Assembly (NCBI GenBank): GCA_018697195.1
Contig: CM031858.1
Coordinates: forward strand, 110,050,944 to 110,114,943
From: Certhia americana
Taxonomy: Eukaryota; Chordata; Aves; Passeriformes; Certhiidae
Direction: 5' to 3'
Length of the DNA: 64,000 nt
The position numbers were made by a program, and so were the translations under genes. The notes beneath the pieces are model-generated. The model worked only from the letters and a program-made list of their open reading frames with translations. It was not told where the DNA came from and did not search any database. Positions 38,410 through 48,210 of this stretch are shown here, in pieces. Every line of letters begins with the position of its first letter. Within the stretch, counting starts at the first letter, position 1.

Positions 38410-41400
38410 CTGAAGGAAATTGTAACAAATCACACACACGCAAACAAATAAATAAACAAAAAAGATGATCAAACTGCAGAATCCCAAGAAAGATTACTTA
38501 AAGGAGTAGTGTCCAAATTTTAAATTAAGTACTCTAACACAAAAGGAACAAAAAAAAACAGAGATGAGAGAAAATCTGGGTGCCAGATTTAATAAAAGAA
38601 ATACACCGGAAATTTATTCTGAATAATACAGCCCTACTAGGGAAGCCAAGTCAGTCACTGAAATCTGAGAGTAATGTCAAGCCCACCATTCCTTCTTTAT
38701 ATAAATAACTCAGGTGATAAAAAATCAGATGTCAGACGACATCCCCATATTCTGACAACCCCTTTACAAACTTTATCTGGTTTAGATAGAAGACAGGTTT
38801 TGGGAAAAAGCCATAAAATACATGGACACAGCAATTCTTACACATAATGCCAAAACTCGAGGAAGCAAACACAAATAGGATCCTTCAATCTGCTTCAGGA
38901 GATATTGGCTACAAAGTACCACACCTGAAATGTTTCTACACTAAAACACCAAGTAAGAGGAGAACAAAGGAGACAAGCTCCAACCTTTATCCCAGTCTCA
39001 GAGACTTGACATCACTGGCATAAGTGAAACCTGATGGGAAATAAAATGAATAAGGAAGGTGTGTGCCCAGTGGAAGAAAAGTCAGGTGACATGGAAAGAA
39101 CAGAGATTCTGTTCGTCACTGTAGGGAGAAAATCTGTGTGGTCAAAGCCACACGGGAGTCGAAGCTGACAGAAACATGGGAAACAATACGCTTTTTCAAA
39201 TATATGAATGGCAAAAGGCAGTGTAGAGATACATCAGCCCATTACAGGATGGGCTGTCCCAAAAGGGACATAGACAAGGCAGAGGAGTTGAATGCATTCT
39301 TGTCTGTCTTCAACACAGATGACAGACAAAGTGCCCTGGAGGACCACGACTGTGAGAATGATCAACTCCCAGTCAACCCTGAAATTGTGTGGGATCTGCT
39401 TCTCCAGCTGGATCCCTACAAATCCTTGAGGCCTGATGGGATTCACCTGAGAATTTCAAAAAGCTAGCTGAAGTCATCACAAAGCCTCACAGTTTTTGAG
39501 CAGTCTTGGGAATCTGAGAGGTCCTAGCAGACTGGAAGCTGGGCAAAGCCTCAGTTTTCAAGAAGGGCAAGACCCTGGAAACTACTGGCCTGTCAGTCTC
39601 ACTTCAGTGCCCAGTAAAATAACAAAAAATATTATTCTGGGAGATACACCTGGAGGACAACACAGTCATTGGTCACAGCCAGCTCAGCAGGCCAAAGTCC
39701 TGCTTGTTGTACCTGATTTCCTTCTATAAAATGGTAATCCACCTAGTTGATCTAGGAAAGCCAATAGATACAATCTCATTGAATTTCAGCAAAACTTTTG
39801 ACGCTGTCTCTCACAGTACCTTCCAGACCAAATGTCCAGCACACAGCTGGATAACCATGCTGAGCAATGGGTGAGCAACTGGTTCACAGATCAGGCACAA
39901 AGGGTTACAGTGAATGGGGTGACATCAGGCTGGGGTCTGGGCACTAGTGGAGTTCTGCAGGGCTCCATTCTTAGCCAAGGTCTCCTCAGCATCTTCATTA
40001 ACCACTGGGATGCAGGACCCAAAGTATACTAAGTGAGTTTGCCAATGACACTAAATTAGGAAGAGCTGTCAACTGTCTCGAGGGCAAAGAGGCCCTGTAG
40101 AGAGACCTAGACAAATTAGAGGACTGGGATGAAGTTTAACAAGGGCAAGTGCCAGATTCTGCACCTGGGACAGGATAATCCTGGTTTTGTGTACAGATTA
40201 GGGAAAGATGTTGGAAGGCAGGGCTGCAGAAAGGGACATGGGGGTCCTGGTCAATGGCAAGTGGAACCTGAGTCAGCAGTGTCCTGGCAGCCAGGAGGAC
40301 CAAGCGTGTCCTGGGGGGCATCAGGCACAGCATCAACAGCCAGGCAAGGGAGGGGATTGTGCCACTCTGCTCTGCTCTACTCTGAGGCAGCCTCAACTCG
40401 AGTGCTGGGGGGCAGTTTTGGGCACCACAATATTAAAAAGGCATTAAACTCTTAGAGAGCATCCAAAGGAGGGCCATGAGAATACGGGAAGCCACACAAG
40501 GAGTGACTGAGGTCACTTGGTCTGTTCAGCCTGAAGGAGACTGAAGGGAAACCTCACCACAATCTACAACTTCCTCGTTAGGGGCTGACACTGATCTCTT
40601 CACTCTCATGACCAGTGACAGGACTTGAGGACACATGTCCTGAAGCTGAGTCAGGGGCAGGTAGGTTGGCTATCAGGAACACCCAGAGGGTGTTTGGGCA
40701 CTGGAACAGGCTCTCCGGGGAACTGGTCACAGCATTGAGCCTAAAGAAGTTCAAGAAGCTTTCGGACAATGCTCTCAGGCACATGGTGTGATTCTTGGGG
40801 CTGTCCTGTCCAAGTCCAGAAGTCAGATTCAATGATCCTGATGGGTCCCTCCCAACTCAGCATATTCTATGATTCTATGAATTATGCCTTAAGAAAGCTA
40901 TAAACAACCCTCCAGTATTTTTGCATTAAAGCCTAAGATGGAATAACTGCAGATCCAATACCAGTCAGATAATTCATACACAGATTTACCCATTGACGAG
41001 TGAAATACTAGTAAATAGAGGTAATCTTCAATATTAGATGCCTGGAGAGACAGATGTCGGAAGTCCTACATGACCTTTAGAAAAATTTCCAAACCAAAAA
41101 ACAGAGTACAATCCCAATGATTCATCTCATCAAAAGTCATTTCTCTTGGTGACCCTTTCAAACAAACATTTGATGGGTAATGAAATGTAACATCTTCTTG
41201 CTTTGTAACTTTCCTTAATGTTCCTGTACAATTAAATATACTTCATACAGATCATATATCTGCACTTGTTTGTATGCTGCAAGTTTTATTGCTAATGCAA
41301 CCCAGAGAAAATTACATTAGTTGCTGCAAAAAATATACTCTCCTAGGGTAAATTCAAATTTAAAAATTACCTAGTAGTAGCACCTGCACATTATGAATTA

Positions 41401-41472
41401 AAAGTAGATGAGATTTTTCATGTCATAATGCAATTAAGTTGGCTTTCTTTTGTGATACTAATTAAAACTTAC
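38410..41472 (-). other. Intron 2 of the Rab-like gene
   Basis: Two thirds of this intron are a CR1 LINE inserted in the opposite orientation to the gene. The remainder is AT-rich with no recognised exon. Confidence 0.75.
38960..40885 (+). mobile_element. CR1 LINE, plus orientation, ORF2 part and intact 3' end
   Basis: About 1.9 kb of CR1 contains the reverse-transcriptase region of ORF2, for example a 'LDPYKSLRPDGIH'-type block at 39.4 kb and the GVTSGW segment at 39.9 kb. The final stretch ends at 40,860-40,885 with the repeated ATTCTATGA units characteristic of bird CR1. The frame is broken by frameshifts and stops, so it is inactive, and the 5' half is missing. The Rab-like gene lies antisense to it. 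Confidence 0.93.
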
Positions 41473-41533
41473 CATATTTGAAGTTTAACTCTTCTATCAT
41501 TAAACATTACTGGCTTTACTTTAAAATCAATGC
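41473..41533 (-). CDS. Rab-like GTPase exon 2
   Basis: The exon has 61 bases, residues 57-75 plus split codons, between TTTCTTCTAG and ATATG|GTAAGT. It reads IDFKVKPVMFNDRRVKLQI and continues the switch I region into the interswitch strands. The KLQIW end is a Rab hallmark just before DTAGQ. Confidence 0.94.
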
Positions 41534-42905
41534 CTAGAAGAAAAAAGGAAAATCTGTAACATTTCTCATAACATGGATTCTCTTTGAAGATCACTTCTCA
41601 GCTCCAGTTATCATGCAATTTCAAACAGAAAGTAAAAAGAAACAATACCATAGAAAGAATAACAAGCCAACCATATACATCCAAAATGGAAGCTGTAAAA
41701 GCTTCCATTCACTGCTGAGCGCCAAAACATTGCACAAATAAAATACAAAGCAATGCCAATACCAAGCAAAGAAGGAGCAGGTCCAAGCAAAGGTAAAGAC
41801 ACTCTGAAATTAGAAGTATTACCATGGCTTGGCAAAGGATGTGACAGCAGTTTCATGGCCTATGCACAACAATACATTGTGCAAACACAGCAGTGATTTT
41901 CAAGAGCGTGGCAGCTGTGAAGGGGAAGGTACAAATGCTTAAAAAGCTGTCACATGTGCAACACAATTTTTCTGTCTTTACTTCCAAGTACCGAAAAAAA
42001 AAAATATCCAGGGTTACATAAGCAGAAATAGGAATTGGCTGTGTGCGTTAAGTGCAAAGATAAAAGTACATGAGATTTAATTCAAAATGAAGAGGATTGG
42101 CTCTACAGCCTAAATCAGATCCAGACAGCCAATGCTAAAAGCAAGTATTAACACTTAAAATCAATGCAGAATGTTATCTTTACATACACTACAGATGGAT
42201 ATCTCAAAGATATTTCCTTTATGATTTATAGTGTTTTCCTCTATTAAATCATCAAATTAGTACTCCAGATGTGTTAGATGATACCTAGGATTTATGAGCT
42301 GTTGAAGTTCCAGTTCTAAAACTAGAATCTGCCAGCTATCAGCTGCTATCTTAGAGTGACATATTTTTGCAGAGTAAAGCATTGTTTCCCCTATTACTTC
42401 ATTGCTGAAGTTTGAAATACCTTTTGATAATTTCCACAATTGCTTTTTTCCCCCACTAAAGACAATTAGGCTCTTTTTGTCAATTATACTAAATGAGGTA
42501 AAGGTAACATTCTGACAGCTGACCATACTGTATGGGTAAAATTCCATAAGATCAATCTATAGCTACTTAAAATGACAGTAGTAATGTCATTTGAAGGAAC
42601 CAGACAGATTGAAAAATCACAGCAATTTTAAGTTAATACCACTGTACTGATTTCCATAAGAACGTGCAAGCCAAATTACTTTATCAAAGGAAGGCACCAA
42701 TGGCAGCAAACCAAAAATGCAACAGAGGAAATGCTCTCTTCCTTTGCACTGACAGATGCATTGTGCACAAAATTTTGACAAGTACACTCTCACAGGCACT
42801 CACATGCACTTTCAATGCTATTAACTTTTTTTTTTGTGCATGTGGTAAGGGAGCTGAGGTGGATTTTAAAAATTATTATGATAATCGTGTCCTTCACTTG
42901 ATGAA

Positions 42906-42929
42906 TTTTCATTGAAGCTTCAATGAAAA
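42906..42929. repeat. Perfect 24-base palindrome
   Basis: TTTTCATTGAAG followed directly by CTTCAATGAAAA is an exact 24-base self-complementary sequence with no spacer. It lies in intron 1 of the Rab-like gene. Confidence 0.9.
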
Positions 42930-43366
42930 GGAAAGATGAAATAATATAATTGGTATCTGTAATTAATATTATACAAAGCTTCCTTGATGGAATTAATAAT
43001 GTCAGAAAGAAATGTAATTTTTAAGTAAAATTTGCTCATGTAAGGTGAAATTCCAACGTGATAGAAAACATGAAATTCTCATAGTTTTGTTTAATTATCT
43101 GTATCATTTTCTACAATTGATGTTGGAACAGTAGAGAGGGACAGATTATACACTGGGAGGCTGGAATGTCCCACTGGGTGCACTGGGAACACAGCAAAAA
43201 ATTATATTCCAGACGGATATTCCCAAAACTATAGGGAAAAGTTCTTAGTTGACATACATTTTAATAATAAATTGCTAAAAGCTTCTTTTAAAAAAAAATC
43301 ATTTGTAAGAAGGGAAGCAGAGTGCTGAATCAGACTAAAACTTAATCTAAATTAAAATCAGGCATA

Positions 43367-43413
43367 TTGACTTCTTAAGTCAACTTCAAAATTTATTGAC
43401 CTAAAAGGTCAAT
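43367..43413. repeat. Two adjacent small palindromes
   Basis: TTGACTT-ctt-AAGTCAA (43,367-43,383) is followed by ATTGACCT-aaa-AGGTCAAT (43,395-43,413). The second contains an everted pair of AGGTCA half-sites spaced by three bases. That is a layout some nuclear receptors can bind, but it could be chance. Confidence 0.5.
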
Positions 43414-46400
43414 GAATGTTAGTGAAAAACAGAAGTCAATATGTTCTGCATGCATGAATTGTTCATGTCTTTATATGAAATTTCCAGCAAACTTAGCAAA
43501 TTGGAAAGACAGAAAAGAAAAATGAGATACACAATGCCAAAGACAGCTCACAGATTTCAGATGCTTTTAGGCCTTACCTGACATACAACATGATCAACAT
43601 AACAAAGCAAGCATTGATTACAGCTCTTGAGATAAATGTTATTGGAATGCAACAGCATGTACTTGCTTCTTTTAGGCTGTCAAATAAAACCAAGAAGGGG
43701 GGTGCAAGTTCAAAATTTATTTTCTTTATATTTCAAAGAGTAAATAATGCCCATGGTAAAACTGAGGCACCTTATAGACAATTAAGTCTAAAAAGCATAA
43801 AAAAAGTCAGCCAGAGGGTAATTCAGCTGTGAAATGCCCCTCCCTTTAGCTATCTGCAAAAGTCCTCTTTAAAGAGGTCCTTTGCAGCTGGCCTGGAAAA
43901 TTACAGGAAAATTACACTTTTCACCCAAACAGAACTGGTGGGTTCCTGATAGAAAATGCCCAAAAACATATGTCTATCCATGGAAAATGCAAGTTGAGTA
44001 GCTTAGCAGGACACAACAGTGAAAGCATGGACAGAGGGTGGTGAATGCCCCTGCACAGGTTCTGCCCAGCCCACTGTCTGTTATACAGCACTTTCAACTC
44101 CAGAAACAGGGAAGCAATTCTTAGCAGCTCCTGTGCCCAAACTGAGTAAGTGCCCACTGTTACTCAACCCATAGTTAACCCCTCCTAGTTGCTGGTGCGT
44201 TACTTGCATCAGATTCTTTTCTGAACGTGTCAAGAAATGTCTGAAGAATAGAAGTATCTGAGCAGTCACTGATAATTCCTGGTTTGCTGAGAAAAGCAAC
44301 TCATGGGATAAGATGGCTTGTTAGGAAAACAAGAGTGACAAAAAAAAATCCAGTTTTGTTTTAAAAAAAATTAAGATGTGAATTTCTACTGGTGCTCTTA
44401 ACACAGGACACATTTACCTCCAATATGGTTCATCTGTGTTGATTACTTTATTCCCTTCTAAAGTAAATATCAGAGAATTTACATAGAATTTTTTATCCTA
44501 ATGTTGAAGTTGTACCACTTTCAACTATGACAGATTTGGGAGGACCCACAGCTCTGCAGAAATGTTTCTCACAGAAAACACATTTGCTGAAGGACCACAG
44601 CAACCATAATACAGGAAAATAACCTCACAGCGTGTGAGATCACAATTCTGTTCACAGGTACAGAAAGAGATTTTTTTGTTCATAAACTTTCTCTATGACT
44701 TTATATGCAATACCATTGTTTAAACAAAAACATTTATTCTTTATAATCTATTCATAGTACAATGCATCCGCCTTATGATGCATATAAGTTTAATTAGAAA
44801 ACTATAACTGCTTATAATTTATCTAAACTATGTAATTGAAGAGGAGGAAAGGCACCCAGCCTTGAGTGTTTAAATGCTGCATTAAAAGCTTTCAATAAAA
44901 GCTTTTCAATGAAAATACATTCATCCAATACTGTGGATGTATTTTTTGCATTTTCTCACGAAATACATAATTTTAGAAAAGTTCACTACTACTGGAGCCT
45001 ACCACTAAATGCTTGTCTGTTTTGTTTCCCTCCACAATAACACTAGGATTTCTCCTAGCAACACAAATCTGTGATTCATGATGACATAGAAATGAGGCTT
45101 TCAACAACCTTTCAACTTCTGTGCCTATGACCCTCTGCCACCAAGGAAGGTGGTGGCACATGATTTTGTCAGGGAACTCAGGAAGCTGCAAGACTTCACA
45201 GGTGGAATAATCTTCCCTCTACTCAAATCACCTTTTCAATTGGACAGGTAAGGTGAAAAATCTGACAGCAGCTTAGCATTTAATGGGCTGCACAACAAAA
45301 AGAGATTATTTGACTGAGCTTGTATGAAACAGGCATCCAGATAAAAACAGTTATTTGTTCTGATGGCATCAACAGTTATCACTAATGAAACTAACTAGAT
45401 TAATCTTAATCCACAAACTGTCACAAAAATTATTATCTTTACTATTCTTTGAAACAGTTCAAGTCATAACTTGGGAAATATATTCTTAATAGCATCACCA
45501 TAAAGAAGTTTTTTTAAAATCTGCAGTGGACTGAATCAGGAGTAAAAGAAATTATGTCCCAAAATAATAATCTGATGGTCAGGAATCTCAATGTAAAGCA
45601 CATCAACAAAGCTGTTATTTATTTTTATAGCCATTCCTTGGGCGTTCTTGCTAAGCCTGGCAACAAGTTGCCTATTATTAGGATCTATTTCCTGACTTCA
45701 CTGTTAGCTGTGTTCTTCCCTCTTCCGAAACTGCCTTGTAAGAAAGGACAAGAAAATAAAAAGTGGTTAAAGTTCAGCCATTCTTACTTATGTGGGCAGA
45801 GCAAGTCATCTCATGTACATTAAGTATTCCCTGGACCAGTGACTGCCACAGCTACTGTCTGGTATTTAATTTCGTTATGCCAACTCCCTACAGATTGAAA
45901 GATGTGTAAATGAACCAGGCATATTCCAAATGCAGGAACACACAATGTCCTGGCAAAATTTAGTTTTTTTCTTCAAGATCAAATCAAATCAAATTAAAAA
46001 TTTTTTCTTAATCACAAACTCTTAAAATCAAAATTTCCCAATTAGAATTTAAGAAAATATCCACAGCAAATCAAACCACTTTATTCACATAACACCTTTT
46101 CATGCCAGAGACAAGGTTTTCAGCACGTGGACAGTCATCCTGCCATTCCTCATGGCACTGTGGGCTCGGGAATGCCAAGGCAGTGGGAAGTTCTCCATCA
46201 TCCCCCAGCTACAGTGTGTGGTGCCAGTGCAGAACTTACACAGTTCAGGGTTAATTATTTCCATCATAGCAACAGCTCTGCTTTAATCATCAGGCACACT
46301 GCTAACTACAGTAGAAAATATCTTCATACAATTAAAATTATAAACACAAAGTTAAAGCCCTTTCTAGCCTGAAATACCGATGAACTTTTTTTTTTTTTTT

Positions 46401-46434
46401 TTTTATTGATGGGCTTTTTTCTGACATCTGACAA

Positions 46435-46755
46435 CTCTCTGAGGTTAGTGTTTGAAAGGAGGCTGTAGCCAGGTGGGGATCGGCCTCTTCTCTCAGGCAA
46501 CAAGAGACAGGACAAGAGAAATTAGCCTCACGCTGTGCCAGGGAAGGTCTAGGTAAGACATCAGAAAGAATTTTTTCATAGAAAGCATGATTAGACGTTG
46601 GCATGGGCTGCCCAGGGAGATGGTGGAGTGACCCTGGAGGTGTTTCAGGCTGGACAAGGCACTCACTGAACAGTCTATTTGACACGGCAGTGTTTGGTCA
46701 CAGGTTGTACTCCAAGACCTCACAGGTCATTTCCAACCTAGCTAATCTGGAGCTC
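46435..46755 (+). mobile_element. CR1 LINE 3' fragment, plus orientation
   Basis: The forward CR1 end is recognisable. It shows GGCAACAAGAGACAGGACAA, then GGCATGGGCTGCCCAGGGAG and ATGGTGGAGTGACCCTGGAG, and ends near CATTTCCAACCTAGCTAATC. It lies about 100 bases from the Rab CpG island. Confidence 0.9.
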
Positions 46756-46889
46756 TATATTTTCAATGCACCTGCACCGATGTACAGCAGCAGGGCCTCA
46801 GTGGGCAATAAGAAACCTTAAGAAACAAGTCTTCACAAGTTTACACCTGGAGTAGGTTCCCAATTCTCAGACGAACAGCAAGGACAGCG

Positions 46890-47360
46890 TAACAAGCCGG
46901 CACTTTGCAGTGGCTCTGGAGCCAGTGTGACACGAGTCCTGGCTCCCCGGCAAAGGCTCGAGCAGCTGGAGGCGGCTGCAGACACACACAGCCGGGAGAA
47001 GGCAGGTTTGACACCTCCCAGCCCGGCAGTGCCGCACTGACAGCGCCCGTCCGGCCGAGCACCGCGGAGGGGAGGGCGAGGGGCGGCAGCCAGGCGGGCA
47101 CTCACCGATCGTGGCCATGTACGAAGTGGCGGCAGAGCCGGCGGGAGACGAGCTGGGCTCCGTGTACCGGCGCACGATGGAGGTTTTCCCCACGCAGGAC
47201 TCTCCGGCCATCACGATTTTCACCAGCAGCGGCCGCGGCTCCTCCGGCCCCTCCGGCCCCAGCCCCGCCATGGCGGGCGCCCAGTGCCGGCCGGGGCGGG
47301 GCGGGAGCGGGCCCGCAGCCTCCTCAGAGCCGCGCCAGCCGCTCCCTCGGGCCCGCCGTG
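46890..47360 (-). promoter_or_regulatory. CpG-island promoter of the Rab-like gene
   Basis: A sharp rise in GC and CpG surrounds the first coding exon. No TATA box is obvious. The open frame of the first exon extends upstream to an ATG at 47,401-47,403, but the internal ATG at 47,269-47,271 has a better context and is the more usual place for a Rab start. Confidence 0.8.
47106..47271 (-). CDS. Rab-like GTPase exon 1 (start, P-loop, switch I)
   Basis: The exon has 55 codons plus one base, beginning MAGLGPEGPEEPRPLLVKIV and ending YMATI with a GTGAGT donor. It carries the nucleotide-binding P-loop GESCVGKT (residues 23-30) and the switch I threonine (Thr54) that binds magnesium in the GTP form. 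Between helix 1 and switch I it has a Ser/Ala/Pro-rich stretch, EPSSSPAGSAATS. This is about four residues longer than the same loop in RAB8 or RAB10 and lies on the effector face. The start is chosen for its Kozak context (G at -3, G at +4). Confidence 0.94.
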
Positions 47361-47587
47361 TGGAATTATGCAAAGATACACGTTTTATTTCAAGAAGTTT
47401 CATCCCCCAGAGAGGAAGCAGGGAAATTTCACAACACCCATGACGCTTCCCCCGTGAAGTACAGAAATAAACAATGTGGTTTCACATTGCTTCCTAGCGT
47501 TAAGTCAGAGGCAGAGGAAGCAGGTTGTAAGAATTTCCTCTTTTTGAGTTTTAATTTGTTGTCATCTGACAGTCAAAGTGACCTGTA

Positions 47588-47610
47588 ACACACACACACA
47601 CACACACACA
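47588..47610 (+). repeat. (AC)n microsatellite
   Basis: About eleven AC dinucleotides lie 320 bases upstream of the Rab start codon. Confidence 0.9.
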
Positions 47611-47969
47611 AAACCACCAACCCAAAACCCTCTATATCTACAGTGTAGGCTTGCTGCATATGTGTCTGAATGTTTTTACCGGAATTCCACGTTGTCTTGA
47701 TTATATAAGGCCAATGGCCATTTGCCAGCATGCACATGGGAACTCATCCAGTGTCATAAATTTAGGAACAGGATAGATTTAAATGAAAAGTGCTAATGTA
47801 CTTTTGTAAATATTTATGTCTGTCTAGGCTTGCAGTGACTTCCCATGAGTGTGCACCTTTAACCCCTTCAAGCAACAATTGATGAATTTATGTATCAGAG
47901 CTGTAGATGTGACACACTTGCTTTTTGTGGATGACAATTCATGACTCAATGAGCTCTGCCTAGCATGAT

Positions 47970-48210
47970 TCAGAATTACAGAATTAGGACCATCAAGGTT
48001 GGAAGAGCCCTTTGGGATCATCCAGTCCTATCATCAACCCAGCACTTCCACTGTAACCCCTACACCACTAAACAGTATCACCAGTGCCAGATCCAGACAC
48101 CTCTTATACCTCCAGGGATGCTGACTCAACAAATGTCCTCTTATCAAAGGCCACGTAGTATTTTAGGTTTATGTCCCCTCAGCTTGCTTCCTCAGTATTG
48201 GACTTGGTGA
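47970..48210 (-). mobile_element. CR1 LINE 3' fragment, minus orientation
   Basis: The reversed CR1 tail is recognisable: ACCATCAAGGTTGGAAGAGC, then ATCATCCAGTCCTATCATCA and ACCTCTTATACCTCCAGGGA. Confidence 0.85.

Larger units (their letters stand above)
41534..47105 (-). other. Intron 1 of the Rab-like gene
   Basis: AT-rich intron containing a 24-base palindrome (42.9 kb), two small palindromes (43.4 kb) and a CR1 3' fragment (46.4-46.8 kb). No additional exon was recognised. Confidence 0.7.
15536..47271 (-). other. Locus of a divergent RAB10-like GTPase with a putative long C-terminal extension
   Basis: This is the gene span from the start codon in the 47.3-kb CpG island to the leftmost candidate stop. 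Five exons give a complete Rab G domain of 186 residues. Motifs: P-loop GESCVGKT at residues 23-30, switch I Thr at 54, DTAGQ at 77-81, NKCD at 135-138, ETSAK at 163-167. The segments ERFHT, RVVPK.KGE and FFETSAK.N.NIE.AF recall RAB10, and so does an intron directly after the last G-domain helix. RAB10 itself acts in exocytic and endosomal traffic, but many positions differ, so I do not name the orthologue. The final G-domain exon ends at a good donor. Seven further exons, all phase-compatible, would extend the protein to about 354 residues with no C-terminal cysteine pair. The G domain is secure and the tail is inferred. Confidence 0.7.

Noticed and set aside
46905..47588. 227-residue plus-strand frame over Rab exon 1
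   Set aside because: It is the antisense of a GC-rich first exon and CpG island, with no independent evidence.
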